DNA from: an uncultured Bacillota bacterium
GTDB lineage: Bacteria; Bacillota_I; Bacilli_A; Culicoidibacterales; ZOR0006
Length of the DNA: 64,000 bases
Assembly: GCA_945956935.1 (NCBI GenBank)
Contig: CAMFJD010000002.1
Location: 81,483 to 145,482, forward strand
Direction of reading: 5' to 3'
Numbering within the stretch: the first letter of the stretch is position 1; each line of letters begins with the position of its first letter. Position numbers and translations under genes: made by a program. This document shows positions 7,936 to 18,083 of this stretch, piece by piece. The notes under the pieces are model-generated. The model was not told where the DNA came from. It did no database searches and saw only the letters and a program-made list of their open reading frames with translations.

Positions 7936-9177
7936 ATGCGTCAAAGTTTATTGTTTGTCCCAACATTACGGGAAGTGCCAGCAGATGCTGAAACAGTGAG
8001 TCATCAATATTTATTACGTGGAGGATATGTGAAGCAAAATGCAGCAGGGATTTACACATACCTACCTTTAGGTTTACGCGTATTAAAAAATGTTGAGATG
8101 ATTGTACGTGAAGAGTTAAATGCGATTGGATGTTCAGAATTATTGATGCCAGCACTACAACCAGCTGAATTATGGCAAGAAAGTGGTCGCTGGGATGATT
8201 ATGGTGCTGAAATGATGCGTTTGAAAGATCGTCACGACCGTCAATTTTGCTTAGGTCCGACTCACGAAGAAGTTATTACATCAGTTACACGTGACTATAT
8301 TAATTCATACAAGAAATTACCATTAGCACTCTATCAAATTCAAACGAAATACCGTGATGAGCAACGTCCGCGTTTTGGATTGATGCGTGGTCGTGAATTT
8401 GTGATGAAAGATTTGTATACATTCCATGCATCACAAGATAATTTGGATGAGTGGTATGATAAGGTCGCACAAGCATATCAAAACATTTTCACACGTTGTG
8501 GTTTAAACTTTCGTAAAGTAGAGGCAGATAGTGGAGCAATTGGTGGAAGTGAATCAGCAGAATTTATGGTGTTATCAGCAATTGGTGAAGACACAATTAT
8601 TTATTCTGATACAACAGATTTTGCTGCAAATAGTGAAGTGATTGATGTTGCTGAAGGTTCACAATTACCGGATGGTTCAGTTGCGAAACATGCAAAAGGA
8701 ATCGAAGTAGGGCACATTTTTAAATTAGGAACGAAGTACTCAGAAGCGATGAATGCGAACTTTTTAGATGAAAATGGGCGAAAACAACCGGTGATTATGG
8801 GGTGTTATGGTATTGGTGTTTCGCGAGTCGTAATGGCAGCAATTGAACAAAACCACGATGAACTAGGTGTTGTGTGGCCGAGCCAATTAGCACCATTTGA
8901 TGTACATGTTATTCCAGTTGTTATGAAGCAAACGGCACAAGTTGAAGCTGCCTTGGAAATCTACGAGCAATTGCAACAGGCGGGACTTAACGTTTTATTT
9001 GATGATCGTGATGAGCGCGCAGGTGTGAAATTTTCAGATGCTGATCTTGTTGGAGCACCGTACCGCATTGTTGTAGGGCGTGGAGTTAGCGAAGGACTTG
9101 TAGAATTGAAGAACCGTGCAACAAATGAAGCAGTTGAAGTGACTATTGCTGAAGCAATTACTTTAGTAACAAAATAA
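7936..9177 (+). CDS. proS: Prolyl-tRNA synthetase lacking the INS editing domain
   Basis: Class II synthetase that charges tRNA-Pro. Motif 2 ([23 protein letters not shown], given here only in part as [11 protein letters not shown]) and motif 3 ([17 protein letters not shown]) are intact, and the C-terminal anticodon-binding domain is complete ([20 protein letters not shown]). The protein has 413 residues against about 565 in most Firmicutes. The missing part is the roughly 180-residue insertion that hydrolyses Ala-tRNA-Pro: the text runs from [19 protein letters not shown] through a linker of about 20 residues straight to [13 protein letters not shown]. The reading frame is open and conserved on both sides, so this looks like a clean domain loss, not a frameshift. 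Confidence 0.93.
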   Translation: MRQSLLFVPTLREVPADAETVSHQYLLRGGYVKQNAAGIYTYLPLGLRVLKNVEMIVREELNAIGCSELLMPALQPAELWQESGRWDDYGAEMMRLKDRHDRQFCLGPTHEEVITSVTRDYINSYKKLPLALYQIQTKYRDEQRPRFGLMRGREFVMKDLYTFHASQDNLDEWYDKVAQAYQNIFTRCGLNFRKVEADSGAIGGSESAEFMVLSAIGEDTIIYSDTTDFAANSEVIDVAEGSQLPDGSVAKHAKGIEVGHIFKLGTKYSEAMNANFLDENGRKQPVIMGCYGIGVSRVVMAAIEQNHDELGVVWPSQLAPFDVHVIPVVMKQTAQVEAALEIYEQLQQAGLNVLFDDRDERAGVKFSDADLVGAPYRIVVGRGVSEGLVELKNRATNEAVEVTIAEAITLVTK

Positions 9178-9196
9178 TCATTACAACATGTGGCGA

Positions 9197-9235
9197 AAGC
9201 GTGTAGTAGGAATTTTTCCATACTACATGCTTTTT
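9197..9235 (+). terminator. Rho-independent terminator after proS
   Basis: AAGCGTGTAGTAGG pairs with CCATACTACATGCTT around an AATTTTT loop, followed by T residues. It ends the dxr-rseP-proS transcript. Confidence 0.75.
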
Positions 9236-9263
9236 AGTTATAGAAGTAATTTTAGTCAAGTCA

Positions 9264-9272
9264 TGATATAAT
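9264..9272 (+). promoter_or_regulatory. Extended -10 promoter of polC
   Basis: TGA-TATAAT at 9264-9272 is a perfect -10 box with the TGn extension; no clear -35 is seen. It lies between the proS terminator and the polC start. Confidence 0.5.
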
Positions 9273-9319
9273 AAAACCCACAAAGAACCAAAAAAGAAAG
9301 AAAAGAGCGTGATGAACTG

Positions 9320-12300
9320 GTGAACAATAAACTCGCCATTTTTTTAGAACAATTACAATTATCACATCTGGTCTTGGAAGATGTACAGCTACAACGACTG
9401 GTTGTTAATACAAATCAGCAGCAGTGGCAATTTCATTTGCAAACATGTACACCACTTGCTAGTGATATTTATGTACAACTGATAACAGCTATGCAAGAAC
9501 GATTTCCGTATGAAAGTGTATTAATCATCGAACCCCAGACGTACGATATAGCGAATATTTATGAATATTGGCCCCTTGCATGTCAAAAAATTAGCCAATC
9601 GGCTGCAATGATTGCAAGAGCATTACAAGAAGCAACAATTGAAGTATGTGATGAAAATCATTTGAAGGTATCAGTTATTGATGAAGTGACAGTTCAAAAA
9701 AGTCAACGTTTTCAGCCTGTCATTGAGCAATTTTATCAGCAAGTCGGAATGCCACAAGTACTTTCGTTTTTTGTTGATACTCAAAAATTCGCTGTAGTGC
9801 AACAAATGCAACAAGAGGAGTTTAAAATTGAAGCAGTTGCTCCAAAACAAAAAACAGAGGTGCAAACCGGACAACCAAGACGTAAACCGCAATATGGGAA
9901 ACAGCAATTAAAGGGACAATCACAATTGCTGAAAACGATTCAAGAACCGGATGGCTTTACAGTTATTGAAGGTTATGTATTTGATGTAGATGTACGTGAA
10001 ACGAGAAGCGGTAAAAAAATTATGACTGCTAAAATTACGGATTACACTGATTCACTATATTTGAAGGCTTGGTTAAATGAGGGAGAAGAGCCAATCAAAA
10101 AAGGGACATGGATTAAAGCAGGTGGACCGATTGATGTTGATACATTCATGAATCATGAACTTGTCATGATGGTCAAAAGTTTTGAGGTGATTGAAAAACT
10201 TGGTCGCCAAGATACAGTGGAACATAAACGGATTGAGTTTCATGCTCATACACAAATGAGTACACTTGATGGGGTAGTGAGTGCAAAAGATTTAGTGAAA
10301 CAAGCGATTGCATTTGGACATAAAGCGATTGCGATTACGGATCATAATGGTGTGCAGTCGTTTCCAGATGCTTATTATGCTTCTGGAAAAAATAAAAATA
10401 TTCAAATTTTGTATGGAGTTGAATTAAATATTGTTAATGACTTTACCCCAATTGTTATGAATGAAAAAACAGGTGAGCTCTCAGCACAAACTTTTGTTGT
10501 TTTCGATCTTGAGACAACTGGTTTATCAGCAACCTTTGAAAAAATTATTGAAATTGGGGCTGTAAAAGTACATGATGGCCAAATAATTGATAAATTTCAA
10601 AGCTTTGCTAATCCTCACCAACCACTCTCAGCAAAAACGATGGAATTAACAAATATTAGTGAGCGTGATGTTCAAACTGCACCTGATGTCGAACAAGTTG
10701 TTCGTGACTTTAAAACTTGGTGTGGTGATAGTGTTTTAGTTGCACATAATGCAACGTTTGATGCTAGTTTCCTCAAGGCCGCGTATCGAACATATGATTT
10801 AGGACCATTAGAAAATACAGTGATTGATACACTTGAGTTATCAAGAAATCTCTATACAGAAATGAAACGTCATGGGTTGAAATTTTTGACTCGTAAATTT
10901 GGGGTTGTACTTGATAATCATCATCGTGCAATTTACGATGCACAAGCAACGGGTGAAGTATTTTTGTTTATGATGCGTGACTTGAAAACTGCCGGTATCA
11001 CAAGTATTGAAGCGATTCATGAATTAATCGACCCAGCCTTTGCGTATAAAGGGGGAAGACCATACCATGCAGTTGTCTTTGCCAAAAATGAAGCAGGACT
11101 TGCAAATTTATTTAAGGTGGTCTCTTATGCGAATACGACTTACTATCATGCAGGTCCAAGAATTCCAAAAAGTGTGTTTAACCAGTATCGTGAAAATCTG
11201 CTTGTGGGGTCGAGTTGTGATTCAAGTGAGTTATTTAAAACATTATTGATTGGTTCATATGAAGAAGCGAAAGAAGTAGCAACATTTTATGATTATATTG
11301 AGGTTCAACCACCTCAAAATTATCAACATCTTGTACAAACGGACAATGTTGCGGACAACGAAAGCCTTGAGCAAATTATTAAGTGGCATATTCAAATTGC
11401 CGATGAATTAGGAAAACCATGCATTGCAAGTGGTGATGTACATCATTTAAATGAAGATGAATGGATGCTACGTGACATTTATGTACAATCACAAGTTGGT
11501 GTTCATCCGCTCGCAAGACGTGAAATTACACAAATACCAGCGATGTATTTCCGAACAACTCAAGAAATGCTTGATTGTTTTTCGTTTTTAGCACCAGAAG
11601 TTCGTCAACGAATTGTCATTGATGCACCTAATCAGCTTTTTCAGCAGTTTAGTCCAATTCAAGTAATTAAAGATGAGTTATTTACACCGCATATGGATAC
11701 AGCAAATGATGATGTACGGAATATGTCATACGATAAAGCCAAAAGTTTGTATGGTGATGATTTACCGGAATTAATTATTGCGAGACTTGAAAAAGAATTA
11801 AAAAGTATTATCGGAAATGGTTTTGCTGTGATTTATTTTATCTCACATCAACTTGTAAAAAAATCACTTGATGATGGATACCTTGTTGGTTCACGTGGAT
11901 CGGTCGGATCGTCATTTGTGGCGACGATGATGGATATTACAGAAGTAAATCCATTACCACCACACTATCGTTGTCCTAAGTGTAAATATAGTGAGTTTCA
12001 TGGAGGAGAATACGGCTGTGGTTATGACATGCCCGATAAAACGTGTCCAAATTGTCAACATGAATTGAGTAAAGATGGGCATGATATTCCCTTTGAAACA
12101 TTCCTTGGTTTTAAAGGGGATAAAGTCCCTGATATTGATTTAAACTTCTCAGGTGATTACCAAGCTCAAGCTCATAATTATACAAAAGTATTGTTTGGAG
12201 AAGACAAAGTGTATCGTGCTGGAACAATAGGTACCGTTGCTGAAAAAACGGCATTTGGTTATGTTCGTGGATATGAGAGTGATAAAGGAATGAAATTAAA

Positions 12301-13555
12301 AGGTGCTGAGATTGATCGTCTCGTACAAGGATGTGCTGGTGTGAAACGTACAACTGGTCAGCATCCGGGAGGGATTATTGTTGTCCCTGATTATATGGAT
12401 ATTTTTGATATTACACCAATTCAGTATCCGGCGGATGATGTCAATAGCCCTTGGAAAACAACTCATTTTGATTTCCATGCTATTCATGATAACTTATTAA
12501 AACTCGATATTCTCGGTCATGATGACCCAACTGTTATTCGTATGCTCCAAGATTTAAGTGGTATTGATCCACAGACGATACCAACAGATGATCCAAAAGT
12601 ATATTCGTTATTTGCAGGGACAGAGGCATTAGGAGTGACACCGGAACAAATTAATTCAGATGTTGGGACATTTGGAGTACCAGAATTTGGGACGAAATTT
12701 GTTCGGCAAATGCTTGTAGATACAAAACCATCCACTTTTGCTGAGCTCGTTCAAATTTCGGGACTTTCACACGGAACCGATGTATGGTTGAACAATGCTC
12801 AGACACTCGTAAACGATAAAACGTGTACATTAAAAGACGTCATTGGTTGTCGAGATGATATAATGGTATATTTAATGTATGCAGGGTTAGAGCCTTCACG
12901 TGCATTTAGTATTATGGAAGATGTACGTAAAGGAAAAGGATTGACTGAAGAATACGAAGAAGAAATGAAAAATTATAAAGTTCCTGATTGGTATATTTGG
13001 TCATGTAAACAAATAAAGTATATGTTCCCAAAGGCACATGCAACTGCATATGTATTGATGGCAGTACGAATTGCTTGGTTTAAAGTACACTATCCATTGT
13101 ACTTCTATGCAGCCTATTTTTCAGTTCGTGCAAGTGATTTTGATATTGAAGCGATGATAAAAGGGAAAAACTTTATTCGTTCGCGAATTGATGAAATTAG
13201 TTCTAAAGGACTAGAGGCGAGTACAAAAGAAAAATCATTGATGACGGTTTTAGAGGTAGCACTAGAAATGTGTGAACGTGGTTATCATTTCAAAAACATT
13301 GATATTGAAAAATCAGATGCTTATAATTTTATTATCGAAGATGATACATTGATTCCACCATTTAAAACTATTGATGGACTGGGTAATAACGTAGCTGAGG
13401 CAATTATTACGGCACGACAAGAGCGATCGTTTACTTCCAAAGAAGATCTACAAAGTCGTGGAAAAGTATCGAAAACCTTGATTGCAAAACTGACGACGAT
13501 GGATGTATTGAAAGGAATGCCAGATAGTAATCAAATGATGTTAGACTTGTTCTAA
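9320..13555 (+). CDS. polC: DNA polymerase III alpha subunit, PolC type
   Basis: Replicative polymerase of Gram-positive bacteria with built-in proofreading. 1411 residues, normal length. Order: N-terminal domain, OB fold (about 215-300), PHP part 1 (FHAHTQMSTLDG, about 312), DEDDh exonuclease (VVFDLETTGLSATFEKIIEIG, about 393-410, ending with HRAIYDAQATGE), PHP part 2, then the polymerase domain with a four-cysteine zinc site (CPKCKYSEFHGGEYGCGYD, then CPNC) and the catalytic aspartates in PDIDLNFSG. The GTG start at 9320 has only a weak ribosome site. proS-polC adjacency is standard. Confidence 0.96.
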   Translation: MNNKLAIFLEQLQLSHLVLEDVQLQRLVVNTNQQQWQFHLQTCTPLASDIYVQLITAMQERFPYESVLIIEPQTYDIANIYEYWPLACQKISQSAAMIARALQEATIEVCDENHLKVSVIDEVTVQKSQRFQPVIEQFYQQVGMPQVLSFFVDTQKFAVVQQMQQEEFKIEAVAPKQKTEVQTGQPRRKPQYGKQQLKGQSQLLKTIQEPDGFTVIEGYVFDVDVRETRSGKKIMTAKITDYTDSLYLKAWLNEGEEPIKKGTWIKAGGPIDVDTFMNHELVMMVKSFEVIEKLGRQDTVEHKRIEFHAHTQMSTLDGVVSAKDLVKQAIAFGHKAIAITDHNGVQSFPDAYYASGKNKNIQILYGVELNIVNDFTPIVMNEKTGELSAQTFVVFDLETTGLSATFEKIIEIGAVKVHDGQIIDKFQSFANPHQPLSAKTMELTNISERDVQTAPDVEQVVRDFKTWCGDSVLVAHNATFDASFLKAAYRTYDLGPLENTVIDTLELSRNLYTEMKRHGLKFLTRKFGVVLDNHHRAIYDAQATGEVFLFMMRDLKTAGITSIEAIHELIDPAFAYKGGRPYHAVVFAKNEAGLANLFKVVSYANTTYYHAGPRIPKSVFNQYRENLLVGSSCDSSELFKTLLIGSYEEAKEVATFYDYIEVQPPQNYQHLVQTDNVADNESLEQIIKWHIQIADELGKPCIASGDVHHLNEDEWMLRDIYVQSQVGVHPLARREITQIPAMYFRTTQEMLDCFSFLAPEVRQRIVIDAPNQLFQQFSPIQVIKDELFTPHMDTANDDVRNMSYDKAKSLYGDDLPELIIARLEKELKSIIGNGFAVIYFISHQLVKKSLDDGYLVGSRGSVGSSFVATMMDITEVNPLPPHYRCPKCKYSEFHGGEYGCGYDMPDKTCPNCQHELSKDGHDIPFETFLGFKGDKVPDIDLNFSGDYQAQAHNYTKVLFGEDKVYRAGTIGTVAEKTAFGYVRGYESDKGMKLKGAEIDRLVQGCAGVKRTTGQHPGGIIVVPDYMDIFDITPIQYPADDVNSPWKTTHFDFHAIHDNLLKLDILGHDDPTVIRMLQDLSGIDPQTIPTDDPKVYSLFAGTEALGVTPEQINSDVGTFGVPEFGTKFVRQMLVDTKPSTFAELVQISGLSHGTDVWLNNAQTLVNDKTCTLKDVIGCRDDIMVYLMYAGLEPSRAFSIMEDVRKGKGLTEEYEEEMKNYKVPDWYIWSCKQIKYMFPKAHATAYVLMAVRIAWFKVHYPLYFYAAYFSVRASDFDIEAMIKGKNFIRSRIDEISSKGLEASTKEKSLMTVLEVALEMCERGYHFKNIDIEKSDAYNFIIEDDTLIPPFKTIDGLGNNVAEAIITARQERSFTSKEDLQSRGKVSKTLIAKLTTMDVLKGMPDSNQMMLDLF

Positions 13556-13579
13556 TAAAAAAGCACGGTTCCTCTGTAA

Positions 13580-14120
13580 ACTGATACATCAAGGACAGTT
13601 AGAAAAAACCATAACATATTATGAACGAAACAGTTAAAAGATGATTTCTGTACTCTGCAGGAGTCATCTTTTTTTAATTCAACGGTATGGTACTAACGAA
13701 TATACTTGTCGATTTTCCCATGATTCGCTGAATCGTCTTTCAACGCATACTCTCAAAATTTTGACTACGGTCTAAATACATCGTGATTTGACGTGAGCCT
13801 TTCGCTCGACCACAATACTTCATCGCTTTGCGAATGATTTTTTTTGCTTCATCCTGGTTTTGTCGTATTTTTCGAGCTGTTATTGTGGCATCACTAAAAT
13901 AGCGATAGTATCCTGAAGGAAACACGCCCGCTCCGAAGAATGCCCACTTAATGTTGTCTGGTCCAGGTAGCTTTTCAATCCTAATAGTTTCTCATCCAAC
14001 GACTTGATGCTGACTGAACGCGATCTGCTCTCCGTATAGCTATATCGAATCTAGCCATTTCAAAAATCATTCGTGTTGGCTTCTATTCTAACTTTTGAGG
14101 GATAAAAAATGAATGCATTT
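13580..14120 (-). pseudogene. Decayed IS3-family transposase debris
   Basis: The 870 bases between polC and the methyltransferase contain no intact gene. On the minus strand, 13740-13925 encodes 61 residues that read like the start of an IS3-family OrfB: SGYYRY near the start and GRAKGSRQITMYLDRS further on, matching the usual SGYY..., then KGSRQI pattern. Continuation upstream and downstream is broken by stops and frame changes. At 13640-13675 on the plus strand a hairpin (AAGATGA with TCATCTT, then T residues) resembles the leader of such elements. The order is scrambled, so several events are likely. From 14270 to 14420 I see only a possible 44-codon frame with no support. Confidence 0.5.
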
Positions 14121-14165
14121 CGTTTGCACTTACTTTTTTGACATAGTGATTTTTTTATATACAAA

Positions 14166-14216
14166 AAAACCTATAGGATAGGATGTTTGTTTACATTTAT
14201 CTATCTTATAGGTTTC
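14166..14216. terminator. Bidirectional terminator-like hairpin
   Basis: AAACCTATAGGATAG pairs with CTATCTTATAGGTTT, with an A/T run on the left side. Read on the minus strand it ends in a long T run, so it could terminate the methyltransferase transcript from the right. Confidence 0.5.
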
Positions 14217-14423
14217 AGTTTACTTGGAATCGTGTTTTTTGTTGATGCTGACAGCGATTTGACAAATAATTAGTTTAGGAGTAGAATGAATCTTGGAAAT
14301 GAGGTACTCCCATGCAGCAAGCAAAACCGCAGATAATGCTGATGACTTCTACAACTTTTTGTTGTGGGGTGATCAGTTTTTTTGTGGAAAATGTACGAAT
14401 AAAAACACAAAAGGTAAAAGATG

Positions 14424-15011
14424 TTATGCTGCAAGCGAATAAATAAGAAAACAATGTCTTGAATTTGTTTGAGAACAACGAATTATTTTTTGTTTTTCAA
14501 ACGGAGTACAATCATCGAGGAAGTTTTCATACGTAGTGCTTGGATAATATAAAATAAGTTCGATTTGTCGTATATTTAACCAATAAGAATGTATGATATT
14601 CGTGATGACCTGTTGAAACGTACGTAGATCAAAAGGATTGAAAAAATAAAAGGTATTCATGTGCTGTTGGATGTCATATGATTGTGCCCATTCACATGAA
14701 AATGTGGGGTGAATTATGAAATGTTTTGCAAAATTATTTTTGTTCTGCTGTGCTGTTGTCAATAAATAACGATCAATTTCAACACCATGATTAGGAATGT
14801 TTTTGGCAGCTAGAAAGAAATTTAAGCGTCCCTTTCCACAGCCGAAATCAATAACATATGCATTTGTTTGAAATTCGAAATGATCGAATAGGAGTTCAAA
14901 ATCGGTATATGGGGTTGCCTCATAACGATGGATACTTATATCTGTTGGGAATAGTGCTTGATCTCCATTTGTTTTAATGTGTAAAAATTGTTCCCAGTAT
15001 TGTTCGTTCAT
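14424..15011 (-). CDS. Class I SAM-dependent methyltransferase
   Basis: 195 residues with a Rossmann methyltransferase core: motif I is VIDFGCGKGRLNFFLA (about residues 52-67) and the acidic GVEID follows at about 76-80. A NPFD segment stands at the expected post-motif IV position. No substrate can be deduced. It is transcribed divergently from the antiporter gene, only about 50 bases away. The minus-strand ribosome site AAAGGATAG precedes the ATG. It may be a small-molecule or a nucleic-acid methyltransferase. Confidence 0.75.
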   Translation of the reverse strand: MNEQYWEQFLHIKTNGDQALFPTDISIHRYEATPYTDFELLFDHFEFQTNAYVIDFGCGKGRLNFFLAAKNIPNHGVEIDRYLLTTAQQNKNNFAKHFIIHPTFSCEWAQSYDIQQHMNTFYFFNPFDLRTFQQVITNIIHSYWLNIRQIELILYYPSTTYENFLDDCTPFEKQKIIRCSQTNSRHCFLIYSLAA

Positions 15012-15063
15012 GAAACTATCCTTTCAAGTAGAAGAGTAAAAGATGAGAGGGGAGAGGTGTTAT

Positions 15064-16269
15064 ATGATGTATATAGTGTTAAGTAGTAGTATCATTTTAA
15101 TGCTTATTGGTGCATATTATTTTGATAAAATTTCTCAATGGTGTAAATTACCAGGTTTGTTAGGCATGATGGTGTTTGGTCTATGTATCGGACCAGCATG
15201 CCTTAACATTATACCAGAAGTTACTTTGAATCAGGCGAGCTTTTTTAAAGATTTAGCTCTTGTGATTGTATTATTTATAGCAGGGCTTGGAATAAGTTGG
15301 CAACAAATGCGTCAAATTGGTCGTCCAGCAGTGTTGTTGAGTAGTATTCCAGCGACAATTGAAGGTTTTACGATTGCCTTTGTCGCCATGTGGTTATTTC
15401 ATTTTGATTTTATTCAAGGTGCAATTTTAGGATTTATTATTGCAGCTGTAAGTCCTGCGGTTTTAATTCCAGCAATGGTCGATTTAGTTAGACGTAAAAT
15501 AGGCACGAATAAATCGATACCACAAATGTTACTTGTTGGTGCATCAGCTGATGATACAATTGCAATTACTTTATTTACGATGTTTTTAACGATGTATACA
15601 CAGCGTGCGAGCGGTGGAACTACCGATGTTATTCAACAGCTACTACAAATACCGATTATGTTAATTGTGACAATCAGTACTGCCTTTTTAGCAGCAAAAT
15701 TACTACATCCAATACTGAAGCGAATGCATAATCCAATCCTACTTGTTGCTGTATCTTTTACAGTTGCATATGGGATGAGGGTATTTGAAACTGTCACACA
15801 TGAGCCACTGTTTAATTCATTATTAGCCATTATGATGTTAGGGTTCTTTTTGCGTTTTGATTTTGAAGCAAAAGCTATCGTTATTCAAACACAGATGCAA
15901 CAGTTGTGGAAATATGGGAAAGGATTATTATTTGTTTTTGTCGGTGCAGCAATTGACCCATTTCTTGTGGGAGATTTTTTTGTCAATGGAACAATTATGT
16001 TGATTATTTCGTTGACAATGCGTTCAATTGGTGTTTTTATAGCCTTAATTGGTACGAATTTGACTTGGCAAGAACGATCGTTTTGTGCAATCGCTTATTT
16101 GCCGAAGGCGACAGTTCAATCAGCAAAGGCGGGTGTTCCGCTTCAATATGGAGTTGCTGGTGGGGAGCAAATGCAAGCTATAGCAATTTTAAGTGTATTA
16201 TTAACAGCACCGATTGGTGCAATTGGTATCAATTACTTGGCTCCAAAAATATTAATGAAAGAAGAATAG
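15064..16269 (+). CDS. Cation:proton antiporter (CPA family)
   Basis: Integral membrane exchanger of Na+ or K+ for H+. About 401 residues with some twelve hydrophobic segments and the Na/H exchanger domain along most of its length. The GASADDTIAITLFT stretch (about residues 160-173) carries the paired acidic residues that bind the cation in this superfamily; LPKATVQSAKAGVPL near the C-terminus is also typical. ATG 15064 is chosen for the GAGAGGTG ribosome site; a start at 15043 lies upstream of it. There is no C-terminal regulatory (TrkA) domain. Confidence 0.85.
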   Translation: MMYIVLSSSIILMLIGAYYFDKISQWCKLPGLLGMMVFGLCIGPACLNIIPEVTLNQASFFKDLALVIVLFIAGLGISWQQMRQIGRPAVLLSSIPATIEGFTIAFVAMWLFHFDFIQGAILGFIIAAVSPAVLIPAMVDLVRRKIGTNKSIPQMLLVGASADDTIAITLFTMFLTMYTQRASGGTTDVIQQLLQIPIMLIVTISTAFLAAKLLHPILKRMHNPILLVAVSFTVAYGMRVFETVTHEPLFNSLLAIMMLGFFLRFDFEAKAIVIQTQMQQLWKYGKGLLFVFVGAAIDPFLVGDFFVNGTIMLIISLTMRSIGVFIALIGTNLTWQERSFCAIAYLPKATVQSAKAGVPLQYGVAGGEQMQAIAILSVLLTAPIGAIGINYLAPKILMKEE

Positions 16270-16501
16270 CGGATACACCGTTGAAATATTTGCTTGTTTT
16301 TTGTTTGTAGTAGCCACTTATTTATGTTGTGATTGTAGCACCAAGATACGCAGGTTTTTAATGTGTTGCTACCTATGAAAATTTGAAAACGACAACAGTT
16401 ACCATAATACCTCACTTTGGGTGCATGATGGACTCCTCTGCTTATTTCAAATTTTCGTTTTTATTTTCATTACTTTTATAGATGAAATCGGTGTTAGACA
16501 T

Positions 16502-17263
16502 TTATATTCTCGTGATGGTTTTGGCTACTTTAGCAAGCAAGTGACGTGGAAGTATTTTAGTTGCTCCAATAATTAATTTGTTAATGGTTCCTGGAATGAT
16601 TATATGTTTTCCTTTCATAAATTGATGATAGGCAATTGATACGACAACAGATGATTTCATTGGTCGTGCAAACATTTTTGTTTTTTCGACATGAGCTACT
16701 TTGGCAAAATTTGTTTTAGTTGCTCCGGGTGCTAATATGCTAATTTGAATAGGCGTGTTAGCATATTCTTCACAGAGTGCTTGTGAGAAAGAGAGTACAA
16801 ATGCTTTAGTTGCATAGTAAATAGCCATTTTTGGTCCTGGTAAATAAGCAGCAACAGAAGCAACATTTAAAATTTTACCTGCTTGCTTATTCTCCATATC
16901 ACCAAGACATAAATAAGTTAATTCGACCAGTGAAGTCATATTTACTTGCATCATAGCAAGTTGTTGTTGTAAGTCTAGTGTATGAAAATCCCCGAGCAGC
17001 CCAAATCCAGCGTTATTTATTAAAATATCAATTGTAAGACCTCTTTGCTTTACTTTCTCATATAGTTGAGCAGCAGCATGTGGTATTTGTAAATCTTGAA
17101 TGATAATTGTATAACTTTCAGGATTGTAATATTGAGTCAATTGCTGCATTTGTTCATAGCTTCTAGCAGTGAGAATGACATGATAACCATCGGAAATAAA
17201 ATGTGGGATGAAGTCAGCGCCAAGTCCACTTGAGGCACCAGTAATAAGTACAGTCTGATTCAT
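16502..17263 (-). CDS. Short-chain dehydrogenase/reductase
   Basis: Classical SDR of 253 residues. The nucleotide-binding TGASSGLG is at residues 7-14, NNAG at about 88-91, the catalytic Ser in NVASVAAYLPG, and the YYATKAF motif (Tyr-x-x-x-Lys) at about 148. The R at the end of the second strand (LTARS) suggests NADP(H). The hydrophobic C-terminus resembles the DltE/YqjQ-type group. Substrate unknown. About 230 bases between the antiporter stop and this gene's stop hold nothing I recognise. Confidence 0.85.
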   Translation of the reverse strand: MNQTVLITGASSGLGADFIPHFISDGYHVILTARSYEQMQQLTQYYNPESYTIIIQDLQIPHAAAQLYEKVKQRGLTIDILINNAGFGLLGDFHTLDLQQQLAMMQVNMTSLVELTYLCLGDMENKQAGKILNVASVAAYLPGPKMAIYYATKAFVLSFSQALCEEYANTPIQISILAPGATKTNFAKVAHVEKTKMFARPMKSSVVVSIAYHQFMKGKHIIIPGTINKLIIGATKILPRHLLAKVAKTITRI

Positions 17264-17308
17264 AGTGTGAGTTTCCTTTCTAGAATAAATACGTCACGAA
17301 TGGTCTAG

Positions 17309-17353
17309 TTAATAAAAACAAACACAATTTGCTCTTGTGTTTGTTTTTATTAA
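17309..17353. terminator. Bidirectional terminator hairpin
   Basis: AATAAAAACAAACACAA pairs perfectly with TTGTGTTTGTTTTTATT around TTTGCTC. On the minus strand it ends the ArsC-like gene transcript before the SDR gene. Confidence 0.75.
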
Positions 17354-17367
17354 CATATAAAACTGTG

Positions 17368-17724
17368 TTAGCTGTGCAGTGTTTTTTCCCAAATATCAAC
17401 TTTAAAGCCGATGAGTACTGTGCTTTTTTGAACAAGCAATGGACGTTTAATCAGCATACCATCAGAGGATAGTAATTCAAGTTGCTCCGCTTCAGATAGT
17501 GAGGGTAATACTGTTTTTAAATTCAGTTCACGATATTTCATCCCACTAGTATTAAAAAGTTTTTTTAATGGTACATGTGAGTTTTGCCAAATCTCGCCTA
17601 ATTCAGCAGGAGTTGGCGGTTGTTCGTGTATAAGTATAGGTGTGTATGGAATATTCTGTGCATCAAGCCATTTTTTTGCTTTTTGGCATGTGCTACATTT
17701 TGGATAATAATAAAAAGTGTACAT
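17368..17724 (-). CDS. ArsC/Spx-family thioredoxin-fold protein (YusI-like)
   Basis: 118 residues with the ArsC/Spx fold. The N-terminal YYYPKCSTCQKAKKWL holds a CxxC pair at residues 10 and 13. The core GMKYREL and the C-terminal LIKRPLLV segments are those of the arsenate-reductase-like YusI/YffB group, and not of the Spx regulators, which have RPI followed by a different tail. Function is unproven; reductase activity on arsenate should not be assumed. It is monocistronic, with a terminator downstream. Confidence 0.85.
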   Translation of the reverse strand: MYTFYYYPKCSTCQKAKKWLDAQNIPYTPILIHEQPPTPAELGEIWQNSHVPLKKLFNTSGMKYRELNLKTVLPSLSEAEQLELLSSDGMLIKRPLLVQKSTVLIGFKVDIWEKTLHS

Positions 17725-17784
17725 AGAAACTATCCTTTCATTTTTAAATAATATACTATAATTACTCTATCATATTTTCAAAAA

Positions 17785-18051
17785 TCAATAAAATGAAAAG
17801 CGTTGGTAGTATTTAGGGGCTTCATTAGAACTGACTAAGTGATCAACTCGTGAAAAGCCATTACCGATTTTGAGCCGATGGATAAAAGCATCGAGGTTAG
17901 CATCCGGACCTTCAATCCAAATTTCAACAGAACCATTATCCAAGTTTTTGGCAAAACCAGTGAGCCCTAATTCATTTGCAAGAGATACACAATAAATACG
18001 TAATCCTACTCCTTGAACAGACCCAGATACATGTAATAAACGAGCTTTCAT
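17785..18051 (-). CDS. acyP: Acylphosphatase
   Basis: Small cytosolic enzyme that hydrolyses acyl phosphates such as acetyl phosphate. 88 residues, normal size. The catalytic loop GSVQGVGLR holds the essential Arg, and FAKNLDNGSVEIWIEG holds the essential Asn. The usual GVGFR is GVGLR here, a conservative change. A good ribosome site (GGAGGAA on the minus strand) precedes the ATG. The Fe-ADH gene lies 32 bases upstream, so co-transcription is possible. Confidence 0.92.
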   Translation of the reverse strand: MKARLLHVSGSVQGVGLRIYCVSLANELGLTGFAKNLDNGSVEIWIEGPDANLDAFIHRLKIGNGFSRVDHLVSSNEAPKYYQRFSFY

Positions 18052-18083
18052 AATAAAATTCCTCCTTATAGTTACAAGTTATA

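Noticed and set aside
14313..14447. A 44-codon plus-strand frame and an overlapping 67-codon minus-strand frame near the methyltransferase end.
   Set aside because: Weak start context, overlap with the methyltransferase gene for the minus-strand one, and no recognisable protein features.
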